DNA from: Gammaproteobacteria bacterium
GTDB taxonomy: Bacteria > Pseudomonadota > Gammaproteobacteria > Enterobacterales > Psychrobiaceae
Direction of reading: 5' to 3'
DNA: 64,000 bases
NCBI GenBank assembly: GCA_013214945.1
Contig: JABSRT010000015.1
Span: forward strand, 1-64,000
Shown: piece by piece, positions 10,044 through 18,556 of the stretch
How the letters are laid out: every line of letters starts with the position of its first letter
How positions within the stretch are numbered: position 1 is the stretch's first letter
Made by a program: the position numbers and the translations under genes
Notes under the pieces: generated by a model
Database searches by the model: none
What the model was told of the DNA's origin: nothing
Seen by the model: the letters and a program-made list of their open reading frames with translations, nothing else

Positions 10044-11146
10044 TACAAACCTCGCTCACGAACCCAGCGACGTACGGTCATGCCTTCACTAATAAAATGA
10101 ACGCCAGCCCCAACAATTTGCTCGTCGCCCTGCAAGCCACTGATAATTTCAATGCCCTGGCCCGATATTTCCCCCACTTCAACCGCCACTCGGGTTACGG
10201 TCATATCAGGCAATACCTGCCACACAAAACGCTTATTCGCCGATAGCGGCAAATCTTCAGCCGAAAATACCGCCGCGACAGGCACCACTCTACTATTAGT
10301 GCCAGTAGCAGCAAGTTTCGTCACCTTAGCCATTTCGACCCAAACCGTGCCGGTCATGCCAGGTAATATATTGGCGTCGGCAGGGATCGGCATGTTAAAC
10401 ACCACTTTATAAGTACGAGTCAATAAATCGGCTTGGGCGTCCCACTCTTTAATGGTTAAAAGATGTTTGCGTTTGGGGTCAAAGTCGAAGGTCATGGTCG
10501 GTTGATAGTTAGTCTTTTTGTCAATATTTGCCATCACATGTTCAGAAACCTGAATCGAAACATCAACACTGTCACTGTTTTGCATGTTAAGAATGACTTG
10601 TTGTGCCTGAACATTTTCTAAATTGTCGGCATATACCTTAGCGACAACACCATCATAAGGCGCGCGCAAGCTGGTGTACGCTAAGGCCGTTTGGGCACTA
10701 CGCAATGTTGAGCGGGCCACCAGCAAGTTAGCTTTGGCTTGATCAAACTCAGCTTGCGAGGTTAACCTTTTAGCCAATAATTGCTTAGCGCGCTCAAACT
10801 GCGCTTTAGCTAAGCCATGACGCGCTTTGCGTTCGTTAAGTTGAATTTGAAAATCAGTTGGATCTAACTGAGCTAATAACTGACCTTTTGTCACTCGGTT
10901 ACCAGCTTTAACTAAAAATTGTTTTAATTCACCGCTGACCCGAAACGCCAAGTGAGAGTCTTGGTTTGCTTCTATTTCAGCCGGGAATTGGTGTAAGGTC
11001 GATGTTTTACGACTAACATCAACAATTTTAACGACCGGGATCACAGCAACAACGTCTTCGCTAACCTCTGGTGTACATGATGCAAGCATAGTCAAACTAG
11101 CCAACGAGAGTGTTGCTCTTACTATTACATTGAATTTATTTAACAT
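10043..11146 (-). CDS. RND efflux periplasmic adaptor (membrane-fusion lipoprotein)
   Basis: This subunit bridges the inner-membrane pump and an outer-membrane channel. The N-terminus is a lipoprotein signal with lipobox LASC (Cys 24 from the chosen start). Next come a beta-barrel/lipoyl half (SGELKQFLVKAGNRVTKGQ), a helical hairpin rich in Ala/Lys/Gln, and the second lipoyl half (SLRAPYDGVVAKV). I chose ATG 11146; an in-frame GTG at 11158 would add four residues but has no better ribosome site. It is the first gene of the operon and diverges from a LysR regulator 130 bases away, which probably controls it. Confidence 0.9.
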   Translation of the reverse strand: MLNKFNVIVRATLSLASLTMLASCTPEVSEDVVAVIPVVKIVDVSRKTSTLHQFPAEIEANQDSHLAFRVSGELKQFLVKAGNRVTKGQLLAQLDPTDFQIQLNERKARHGLAKAQFERAKQLLAKRLTSQAEFDQAKANLLVARSTLRSAQTALAYTSLRAPYDGVVAKVYADNLENVQAQQVILNMQNSDSVDVSIQVSEHVMANIDKKTNYQPTMTFDFDPKRKHLLTIKEWDAQADLLTRTYKVVFNMPIPADANILPGMTGTVWVEMAKVTKLAATGTNSRVVPVAAVFSAEDLPLSANKRFVWQVLPDMTVTRVAVEVGEISGQGIEIISGLQGDEQIVGAGVHFISEGMTVRRWVRERGL

Positions 11147-11211
11147 TTTTATTGCCACTGGTTTATTTATCGCACAATTAAAGTTAGTTTACGCCCCTAT
11201 CAACAAAAATA

Positions 11212-11254
11212 AAATTTATATAAAATTAAAATAATGATAAAGTAAATTTATATA
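11212..11254. promoter_or_regulatory. Paired 11-bp direct repeats in a divergent promoter region
   Basis: AAATTTATATA occurs at 11212-11222 and again at 11244-11254, 32 bp apart (about three helical turns). The region lies between the RND operon and the divergent LysR gene, so the repeats are candidate binding sites for that regulator, although plain AT-richness could also produce them. Confidence 0.35.
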
Positions 11255-11276
11255 GATTGACGTATTAGATTAAATC

Positions 11277-12155
11277 ATGACCTTAGAGCAATTAAGAGTA
11301 CTCCAAAAAATAGTCGAACTAGGTAGCCTAAAAGCCGCTGCCAATGCCTTGCACAAGACTCAACCCGCGTTATCAATGGCCATCAAAAAACTCGAACAGC
11401 AATATAATATTACCTTACTTGATCGCAGCCAATATCGCTTATCTCTAACGGCTCAAGGTGATATTTTTTTTCGCCATGCTCAACAGATTTTACTCGGCGC
11501 CGATCAGCTTGATTCCTTAGGTCACCAACTCGCCCAAGGCAACGAACCTGTCTTAAAAATAGCCTATAATCCGGTCTTTGCCATCAGCACCATCTCCGAC
11601 GTGTTATTAGAGTGTCAGCGACAATTTCCCTTAACCGAGTTTCAAATTATTACCGGTTCGCGTTTTTCAGCACTTGAGCAAATAAAAAATCACGAAGTCG
11701 ATATTGCAATCAGTGCGTGGTTTCATGTTTTTCATGGCATCGCCGATTTTATTACTCAGCCGTTAGGCGAATTTGAAATCGTGTTAGCTGTTTCGCCAAA
11801 GCTGGCAAGCTCCGCAGATATTAAGACCACAGCGGATCTTAATCAGTACCCAGCAATCAACCTAATTCAAACGAGTTTCAGTTTTGATAATGACCGACTG
11901 TCATTGAGTTCTGCTAAACAACAAGTAAAAACCAAAGACATTCATACCCTTAAAGCCTTATTGCTAGCAGGCTTGGGCACGGCGTTAATTCCACGACCGT
12001 TAATTAGTCAAGAACTCGCTGATGGCAGCTTAGAGCTCATTTCCCTGTCGGACGCCGAAACCAATTTGTCGGGTGAAGTAAGACTGATTAGAAACGCCGA
12101 GTGTACGCTAGGCCCAGTCGGCAAATTTTTATGGAATAGTTTGAAAATTAAATAA
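11277..12155 (+). CDS. LysR-family transcriptional regulator
   Basis: A 292-residue regulator. The N-terminal winged helix is typical: MTLEQLRVLQKIVELGSLKA, then KTQPALSMAIKKLEQQYN as the recognition region. The rest is a periplasmic-binding-like effector domain. It is transcribed away from the RND efflux operon, the classic arrangement in which a LysR protein controls its neighbour in response to a ligand. Neither ligand nor direction of control can be read from sequence. Confidence 0.88.
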   Translation: MTLEQLRVLQKIVELGSLKAAANALHKTQPALSMAIKKLEQQYNITLLDRSQYRLSLTAQGDIFFRHAQQILLGADQLDSLGHQLAQGNEPVLKIAYNPVFAISTISDVLLECQRQFPLTEFQIITGSRFSALEQIKNHEVDIAISAWFHVFHGIADFITQPLGEFEIVLAVSPKLASSADIKTTADLNQYPAINLIQTSFSFDNDRLSLSSAKQQVKTKDIHTLKALLLAGLGTALIPRPLISQELADGSLELISLSDAETNLSGEVRLIRNAECTLGPVGKFLWNSLKIK

Positions 12156-12365
12156 CAGTAGTACTGATTATCAAACAGCACTTTTTTATAACGCTATCAA
12201 GCAAGCTAACACGGCTGCTCTGCTAGCGTTTTCTATCATCGCCTCATCATCCTTTAGGTTCAGTTACAATTCAGTATCTAGTCACTATGATGGACTCTAT
12301 CGAACAATCTACAAATAGCTCAGTAGCACTTGGCTACATATTTTAAGCTATTTAGGAGTCTCATT

Positions 12366-12896
12366 ATGAAATTCACCTTACTAACATCGGCGCTGTTAAG
12401 CCTTACTCTTATTGCGACGCCTCAAGCGATAGCTGGTCAAAATAATCATAACAGCCATAATAATCACAACAACTATAGTAAGTATGGCAATCATCATAAG
12501 TACCAACATGGTCATCATTACAAGCATCGTATTAATAACCAGAACAGACACAAGCGCCACTCTCATCACCGCAATAGCAACATTATTGGCGGCGTGATTG
12601 GTGGGGTTATTCTAGGCGCGATTATTCATGATGCTGTCACTCAGCCAAGCCACCACAGGGTAACTAAAACTTACACCACTTACCCTGCCAACAAATTAAA
12701 CTATTACAGTAATCCGTCTTATAATAATGGCCGTTATAATCAGCATTCTACTATCAGCAGCAACAGCATCGTCATTGCTAACAGTGCGACGACCACCTAT
12801 CGCGTGATCAATGGCAATCAGTGTTTTTTAACCAACACCAATAAATTCGGCAACGAAGTATTGACTCAAGTACCTAAAGTTAACTGCGGGTTTTAA
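12366..12896 (+). CDS. Secreted His/Asn-rich protein with glycine-zipper segment
   Basis: A 176-residue predicted exported protein. The chosen ATG has TAGGAG eight bases upstream; an in-frame upstream start at 12330 lacks a ribosome site. The signal peptide runs to about ATPQAIAG (residue 24). Then comes a low-complexity stretch of His and Asn (about residues 25-70, with HNSHNNHNN). After it IIGGVIGGVILGAII is a glycine-zipper-like hydrophobic segment of the kind found in small envelope proteins such as RcnB/SlyB relatives. Two Cys lie near the C-terminus. The His run suggests metal binding, which is inference. No family is firmly recognised. Confidence 0.6.
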   Translation: MKFTLLTSALLSLTLIATPQAIAGQNNHNSHNNHNNYSKYGNHHKYQHGHHYKHRINNQNRHKRHSHHRNSNIIGGVIGGVILGAIIHDAVTQPSHHRVTKTYTTYPANKLNYYSNPSYNNGRYNQHSTISSNSIVIANSATTTYRVINGNQCFLTNTNKFGNEVLTQVPKVNCGF

Positions 12897-12987
12897 CTTT
12901 AACAGACTCTGCTGCGGTGTTCATTCCCCAAGGTTCAGCTGGCGCTATGGTAACAAACGAATATGTGATAATACCTTAAGCACATAT

Positions 12988-13542
12988 TCACCCGCAGGAA
13001 TTAGGCGCTAATTCCAACGGCTTGTTGGTCACTAATTTTAAAACATAGCGTGTTTCTTCAATACCTGAGAATCTCTCATTTATCTTAGTGAGATTTTCAC
13101 AGATAAAACCATACGCTTGATAAAACGCCCTAGCTCTTTTATTTTCTGTAGCCACCCAAAGGTAAACAAATTCGTAACCACGACTAAGCAACTCGTTAAT
13201 AACATAATCAAGCAGCTTTCCCCCCATACCAGAGCGCCAATACTTAGGACAGATATTTATCGCTACTAGCTCTGACGCCATGCCACCTTGCAACTCTTTA
13301 TCGCTCGCAGGCCCGAAAACTGAAAAACCTTCGATTATCCCATTTTTTTCAACTACAGCTAACGATCCGAGACTCACCTGCGTGATAGATTGATGCCACA
13401 GATCAATGATCTCGCCAAGCTTCAATGAAGCTAAAAAATTGTCCTCCATAATCCCCGCATAAGCCTTCTGCCACGCACTAATATGTATTTCGGCAATACG
13501 ATTCTCGTCCCCATTTTGTGCTTGCCTTACTATAAGGTTCAT
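12988..13542 (-). CDS. GNAT-family N-acetyltransferase
   Basis: A 184-residue acetyl-CoA-dependent acyltransferase. It begins IVRQAQNGDENRIAEIHI, the usual beta1-alpha1 start of the fold. The acetyl-CoA loop region is CPKYWRSGMGGKLLDYVI (QxxGxG/A-like), followed by YLWVATENKRARAFYQAYGF, the typical motif B. The ATG has TAGGA at good spacing. It sits 18 bases downstream of the glnE stop, so it could be read with glnE. Its substrate is unknown. Confidence 0.85.
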   Translation of the reverse strand: MNLIVRQAQNGDENRIAEIHISAWQKAYAGIMEDNFLASLKLGEIIDLWHQSITQVSLGSLAVVEKNGIIEGFSVFGPASDKELQGGMASELVAINICPKYWRSGMGGKLLDYVINELLSRGYEFVYLWVATENKRARAFYQAYGFICENLTKINERFSGIEETRYVLKLVTNKPLELAPNSCG

Positions 13543-13560
13543 GATGTTCCTATCAAAACG

Positions 13561-16455
13561 TTAGCTAATTGGATCGAGTAACCATTGCTGCCATAGCGTT
13601 GTGACAAATTCTCTGTCGGCTTCAAACTCTGGCACTGATACGGTATTGGGTAATTGTTGTAGCGCTAACCGATGACCACGATTGCGATAACTGCAATAAA
13701 TATCGCTTAATCGTTGCGCCACCGATTCTGGCAGTAAACCACACTCGGCCACCGCCTCAAAAATCCGAACATTATCCGAACTTAGCGCCAGCTTTGGAAA
13801 ACGCTCAGAAAAACCGAGTACAATATATTGGGCCAAAAATTCAATGTCGGCAATGCCACCAGTATCTTGTTTAAGGTCAAACTGCAACGGATCTTTAGAG
13901 CCAAGATGGCTGCGCATTTTTTCGCGCATTTTAGCCACTTGTTGTTGCAGCTCTACCGTGTCGCGGGTTTTACTAATAATGGCATGGCGCGCCTGATTAA
14001 AGCGCTGCTGTAAAAACGGATCGCCGGAAACCGCCCTCGCCCGAACCAGCGCCTGATGCTCCCAGGTCCAAGCGTCTTGCTGTTGATAATCAATAAAGGT
14101 ATCGATATGCGAGACCATTAAACCCGAGTTGCCCGACGGCCGTAATCGCATATCCGCTTCGTACAAGACCCCTGAATTGGTTCGGGTATTAAACAAATGC
14201 AATATTCGCTGGGCCAGCTTAAGATAAAAATGACTGCTCGCAACCGGCTTATCACCGTTAGTTTGCGTATTCGGGGTGGCGCAATGCACAAAGACCATGT
14301 CCAAATCGGAACTATACCCTAATTCAATGCCACCCAGCTTGCCATAACCAAGCGCCGCAAAACCACGTTCAACGCCATCATGAATCGGCTCACCATAACG
14401 CTGCGTTAGCTGATCCCATGCCATGTCTATGGTTTGTTCAACTATCGCTTGGGCCAAATAGGTTAAGTGATCACTTACTTTCATCACCGACAGTGCGCCC
14501 GTGACATCTGCCGCGGCAATGCGCAGCTGCTGTGCTTGTTTGTACTGACGCACACCCTCCATCATTTGCTCCATGTCATCGGGCGGAATGCGCATTAAAT
14601 ATTGCCGTAACTCATCGCCATAATTTGCTAATGGCGTCGGGTTATAAAGCAATTTAGGATCGAGTAATTCATCCAATAAAATGGGAAATTCGGTTAACTT
14701 AGTACTAATCCAGACACTGGCATCGCACAAGCTAATTAACTGTTTTAAAGCGCCTGGATTTTCCGCGAGCAGCTCAATATAAGCGGTTCGGGTTGCTATT
14801 TTATTAAGCAAAACCCCGAGTCGCCCCAGCAAGACATCGGCGTTGGCAAACTCAATAATTTCCAACAACAGCTTGGGCAACAACCGCGACAGCATCTCAC
14901 GGCCACGTGGGCCCATCGCTCGTTTGGCTAATTCGACTTTCATTTGCTGTATTTGACTAAATAATTGCTGCGGACAACTGCATTTAAGCTCAAACAAGAC
15001 CGACTCACCGTCAAAGTCTTCAGACGACTCATAAACTAATTGCAATAACGCCAGTTCTTTATTGTGTTGGTCGTCGGCCTCGTCGTGACTGTCATCGCCA
15101 ATCACGGCATTAAACTGACTGATCACAAAGCGGTGGTGGCGCTCAAGTTCAGCCCTAAATTGCGCTTGGCTGTCATTAGCCATTAAATAAATTAAGCGCT
15201 GCCAGTCGCGTTCATTATCGGGCAGCGTTTGCGTTTGCTTGTCGTCAAATTGTTGTAAATAATGCTCAACTTGGCGTAAATAAAGATAACTTTTGCGTAA
15301 ATCAGCACAGACTTGCGGCGGCAAAATAGCCAATTTTTCAAAACTATCCAAAGTCGTTAATAAAGATTGATAACGTAATGAGGGCTCACGGCCGCCACGG
15401 ATCATTTGAAAAACCTGAACAATAAACTCAACTTCGCGAATGCCACCAGCCCCCAGTTTAATGTTGTCAACTAAACCGCGACGGCGTACTTCATGGGTTA
15501 TCATCAGCTTCATTTGGCGTAATGACTCAATCGCACTAAAGTCAATGTAACGACGAAAAACAAAAGGACGTAACAGCTCACTTAATTCGGTGCTAAAGGC
15601 ACCATCGTCGCCTAATACTCGCGCTTTGACCATCGCATAACGCTCCCATTCTCGTCCCTGCGATTGGTAGTAATCTTCCAATGCATTGAAACTCACCACT
15701 AACGGTCCTGAATTACCAAACGGGCGCAATCGCATATCCACGCGATAGACAAAACCTTCGTAGTTATATTTATCTAAAGAATTAATCAGTTTTTGTGCCA
15801 GTTTTACGAAAAACTGTTGGTTTTCGGTACTGCGACGACCACCGATAGTCTGGCCATGCTCAGGGAAGGTAAAAATAAGGTCAATGTCTGACGAAAAATT
15901 TAATTCTCGACCGCCGAGTTTGCCCATGCCAAGAATAAGTAAGGGTTGTGTTACGCCTTTGTCATCAACCGGCTCGCCCCAGGTTTTAGCCAAAAATTGA
16001 TAATACCAATCACGGGCGCCAATAATTAATAATTGTGCCAACTCCGAGATATGACGCAGCGAGTGCTCAATCTTACCTAAGTGACATAAATCGCGCCAAG
16101 CAATGATTAATTGATAAAAATTACGACACTGACGTAACGCGCTATCAAAAGCCAATTCACTGTCACACTGAGCCGTTAACTCAGCGAAACGTTGTGGCAT
16201 GTTGTGCTCGAGCTGGTCGTTATAAAGTAGTTGTTGTGACAAAATATCATTAAGCCATAACGGATGACGGGTCAATTGGGTAAAACAAAAATCACTCAAA
16301 CCAAATAATTGCAATAAAAGTTCGCGTTCTGATGATGTTAATTGTTGAACTAGTTGATCATTTAGCTCGCTGTACTCATAATAACGCTGACACGCCAAAG
16401 AAAATAATGCTTGTGACAAGCCAAATGTATTTTCCAATTTAACGTCATGGTTCAT
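13561..16455 (-). CDS. glnE: Bifunctional glutamine synthetase adenylyltransferase/deadenylase
   Basis: This cytosolic enzyme adenylylates and deadenylylates glutamine synthetase in response to PII and so tunes nitrogen assimilation. At 964 residues it is slightly longer than E. coli GlnE (946). Both nucleotidyltransferase halves show the signature: GMGKLGGRELNFSSDIDLIF near residue 180 and GYGKLGGIELGYSSDLDMVF near residue 700, each with its paired Asp residues. Translation starts at an ATG preceded by AAAGGG. The 75-base gap to the divergent lipoprotein gene contains a palindrome shared with the PspA-like unit. Confidence 0.96.
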   Translation of the reverse strand: MNHDVKLENTFGLSQALFSLACQRYYEYSELNDQLVQQLTSSERELLLQLFGLSDFCFTQLTRHPLWLNDILSQQLLYNDQLEHNMPQRFAELTAQCDSELAFDSALRQCRNFYQLIIAWRDLCHLGKIEHSLRHISELAQLLIIGARDWYYQFLAKTWGEPVDDKGVTQPLLILGMGKLGGRELNFSSDIDLIFTFPEHGQTIGGRRSTENQQFFVKLAQKLINSLDKYNYEGFVYRVDMRLRPFGNSGPLVVSFNALEDYYQSQGREWERYAMVKARVLGDDGAFSTELSELLRPFVFRRYIDFSAIESLRQMKLMITHEVRRRGLVDNIKLGAGGIREVEFIVQVFQMIRGGREPSLRYQSLLTTLDSFEKLAILPPQVCADLRKSYLYLRQVEHYLQQFDDKQTQTLPDNERDWQRLIYLMANDSQAQFRAELERHHRFVISQFNAVIGDDSHDEADDQHNKELALLQLVYESSEDFDGESVLFELKCSCPQQLFSQIQQMKVELAKRAMGPRGREMLSRLLPKLLLEIIEFANADVLLGRLGVLLNKIATRTAYIELLAENPGALKQLISLCDASVWISTKLTEFPILLDELLDPKLLYNPTPLANYGDELRQYLMRIPPDDMEQMMEGVRQYKQAQQLRIAAADVTGALSVMKVSDHLTYLAQAIVEQTIDMAWDQLTQRYGEPIHDGVERGFAALGYGKLGGIELGYSSDLDMVFVHCATPNTQTNGDKPVASSHFYLKLAQRILHLFNTRTNSGVLYEADMRLRPSGNSGLMVSHIDTFIDYQQQDAWTWEHQALVRARAVSGDPFLQQRFNQARHAIISKTRDTVELQQQVAKMREKMRSHLGSKDPLQFDLKQDTGGIADIEFLAQYIVLGFSERFPKLALSSDNVRIFEAVAECGLLPESVAQRLSDIYCSYRNRGHRLALQQLPNTVSVPEFEADREFVTTLWQQWLLDPIS

Positions 16456-16472
16456 TTAATCACCCTTTATTG

Positions 16473-16485
16473 GACATAATATGTC
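16473..16485. promoter_or_regulatory. Palindromic operator candidate (site 1)
   Basis: GACATAATATGTC is an inverted repeat around its central base. It lies between the divergent glnE (start 16455) and the lipoprotein gene (start 16531). It is the exact reverse complement of the two GACATATTATGTC sites before the DUF2170 gene. Its CATAAT could serve as a -10 element for the plus-strand unit. Confidence 0.65.
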
Positions 16486-16530
16486 AAAACTGTTACAACA
16501 AAACACAACAATATCACCGACGAGGTCTTT

Positions 16531-17490
16531 ATGGCACTACAGCCAATAAGAATTTTAGTTTTACTGCTCACGTTAGCACTTGGGGTTGGCTGTAGCGATC
16601 CTGTGGCTGACAGCATTGGGTTGTTACAGCAACAAAACAAATCGAAATTAACCGTGCTTAAACAACAGCTCGAGCAAGGTAAAATTCGTAATGCGATGTT
16701 ACTGGGCCAATATGCCAAGATTTTAAGCAAGCAACGTCCCCAATTAGCACCTTTATTAGAGCAGCTAGCTTTAGATGCTACTACGAGTGGACCTTTGTAT
16801 AGCAACCTGCGCCAACGCGTAAACGACAGTAATAACAGTGCTAATTTCACCGACCAACAGCAATTACTCGAAGAACTTGAAAATCTTAATCAAGCGCTTG
16901 ACCCTAATCTCTTTAACGACGCGTTAAGCGACCCGCTCAATGTCATTGCCGATTTGTCTCAAGGATCACTGGCTCGGGTTAATTCCATTAGCCAAGCACA
17001 AGAGCAAATGGCCAATCAGTCACAAAACTTTGGCGCGGGCTCGCAGCTGGTTGGCAATCCCAACTATGGCTCGTGGAATAGCGGCACCTCATTTTGGCAA
17101 TGGTATGGCATGTATGCGATGTTTTCTAATTTAACCTCAGGTGGGATTGGCTATGATCGCTGGGGCCGCCATCGTGGATATAGTTATTACAACGACTATG
17201 GCCGTTATCGTTATAGCTCGCCAAAACAACGTAAACAGCAACAAGCGACTTGGGATAAAACCAAAAAGAAATTTAGTACCGGCCAGCGCTATAACACGCC
17301 TTATAGTAAATCTCGCGCCGGCGCTAGCGGACTATCGCGCAGTAGTTCTCGAGCGCAAACTGCCGCAGGTAAAGGTTTTAGCACTTCAAGCAAATTTAGC
17401 AAGCAACGTGCAAGCTCTAGCTATTCAAATAGTTCAAGCTTTAGAAATAGCCGTAGCAATACATCACGTGGCGTTAGTCGCTCAAAATAA
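16531..17490 (+). CDS. Putative lipoprotein of the yjf-like envelope cluster
   Basis: A 319-residue protein with a lipoprotein signal: a hydrophobic core then LGVGC, with the lipidated Cys at 21. The mature N-terminal half is helical and Gln/Leu rich. A middle segment contains GTSFWQWYGMYAMFSNL, then a Gly/Tyr/Arg-rich part (GYDRWGRHRGYSYYN). The last 100 residues are Ser/Arg/Lys low complexity. Position and layout recall the YjfM (DUF1190) lipoprotein of E. coli, which also has a short FW..Y segment before a low-complexity tail, but I cannot claim homology. It opens a unit with the DUF350 gene 14 bases downstream and has GAGG before its ATG. Confidence 0.65.
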   Translation: MALQPIRILVLLLTLALGVGCSDPVADSIGLLQQQNKSKLTVLKQQLEQGKIRNAMLLGQYAKILSKQRPQLAPLLEQLALDATTSGPLYSNLRQRVNDSNNSANFTDQQQLLEELENLNQALDPNLFNDALSDPLNVIADLSQGSLARVNSISQAQEQMANQSQNFGAGSQLVGNPNYGSWNSGTSFWQWYGMYAMFSNLTSGGIGYDRWGRHRGYSYYNDYGRYRYSSPKQRKQQQATWDKTKKKFSTGQRYNTPYSKSRAGASGLSRSSSRAQTAAGKGFSTSSKFSKQRASSSYSNSSSFRNSRSNTSRGVSRSK

Positions 17491-17504
17491 TAGGACGGAT
17501 CACG

Positions 17505-18407
17505 ATGGAACAATTACAACAATTGATAGCACAACATACCGAGATGGCTGGGTTTCTGGCGATCGATTTAACCATCGCCATTATTTTATTATGTGCGATG
17601 CGGTTTTTTTCTGGCTTATGGGCCGGGGTAGATACCACCCATGAACTATCCACTAAAGACAATTTCGCCTTTGGGGTATCGCTAGCAGGCAGTTTATTAG
17701 CGTTAGCGATTGTGCTAACAGGCGCAATTACTGGCGAATCTGCGACGTCGTTTATTGACGAAGCCATCGGTATGAGCATTTATGGCGTAGTCGGTTTAGT
17801 ATTAATTAAAGCAGGTCGTTTAATTCATGATAAGTGGGCCTTACCTGGGCTGGATAAAATTGACGAAATTGAAAAAGGTAATATGAGTGTCGCGATTGTT
17901 GATGCGGCCGCTTTAATTTCAACTGCACTGATCATCAGAGCCAATTTAGTCTGGGCCAGTGGGTTAAATTTCAATACGCTCATCGCAATTTTGTCAGGTT
18001 TTGTCATTTCGCAAGGACTGTTGGTTATTGTCACCCGATTACGTGAGCGAGCTTATCGTAAAAGAAATCAAGGCGCGTGTTTTCAAAATGCCCTGATCGA
18101 AGGACAAGTTGCACTGGCTATTCGCCATGCTGGTTTCTTAATTGCGATCGGTTTTGCGTTAACCGCTGCCAGTAACTTTTTAATCTATCAACCAACTGCT
18201 TATATCACCAACATCTTAGGTTGGTTAACCTATGGATCGGTCATGGTCGCATTACTTTATGGGCTAGTGCCTTTGGTTAAACGCATTGTATTAGCACGCA
18301 TAAACCTGACCGAAGAAGTCGATTTACAACATAATATCGGCGTCGCCACGCTAGAGTTTGTTTTAAGTATTGCGATTGCCTTAATCCTAATGGCCTTGAT
18401 GGCATAA
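17505..18407 (+). CDS. DUF350 family membrane protein (YjfL-like, duplicated)
   Basis: A 300-residue integral membrane protein, apparently two DUF350 units in tandem. The first has helices around residues 18-38, 55-78 and 88-105, the second around 120-300. Each half carries the family-like pattern of a helix, a conserved acidic/Gly loop (AGSLLALAIVLTGAITGES in the first) and more helices. E. coli YjfL is about 130 residues with one unit, so this form is doubled. It follows the lipoprotein gene by 14 bases. The molecular role of DUF350 is unknown; its recurrent partners are PspA-like proteins and polyamine synthases. Confidence 0.8.
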   Translation: MEQLQQLIAQHTEMAGFLAIDLTIAIILLCAMRFFSGLWAGVDTTHELSTKDNFAFGVSLAGSLLALAIVLTGAITGESATSFIDEAIGMSIYGVVGLVLIKAGRLIHDKWALPGLDKIDEIEKGNMSVAIVDAAALISTALIIRANLVWASGLNFNTLIAILSGFVISQGLLVIVTRLRERAYRKRNQGACFQNALIEGQVALAIRHAGFLIAIGFALTAASNFLIYQPTAYITNILGWLTYGSVMVALLYGLVPLVKRIVLARINLTEEVDLQHNIGVATLEFVLSIAIALILMALMA

Positions 18408-18429
18408 TTGCGCGTTTAAACCGACTGAC

Positions 18430-18512
18430 CGTTAAGTGTTTTATTTTGCCTGACATTGTTAACCAAAGCTGAGCTGACAAGAGTAAAGCTAACAAAAGCA
18501 AAGCACTTAACG
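18430..18512. repeat. Long imperfect hairpin between the DUF350 and aminopropyltransferase genes
   Basis: CGTTAAGTG at 18430-18438 is the exact complement of CACTTAACG at 18504-18512. Pairing continues inward for about nine more positions with one A-C mismatch and two G-U pairs, giving an 18-bp stem with a 47-base loop. It could be an mRNA processing or attenuation element within the operon; there is no U-tract of terminator type. Confidence 0.5.
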
Positions 18513-18556
18513 ACATTTTTGTAATCCTATGACTCTAAAACTGATCACGAATATTA

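Noticed and set aside
12959-12989. Stem-loop GAATATGTG/CACATATTC after the His/Asn-rich gene
   Set aside because: Nine perfect pairs but no T-tract on either side and overlap with the acetyltransferase stop; kept out of the terminator list.
18277-18516. Minus-strand ORF of 79 residues beginning with a hydrophobic run
   Set aside because: AGGA precedes its ATG, but its body overlaps the DUF350 gene and the hydrophobic run falls in the hairpin arm and T-rich text. It is more likely a by-product of the inverted repeat.
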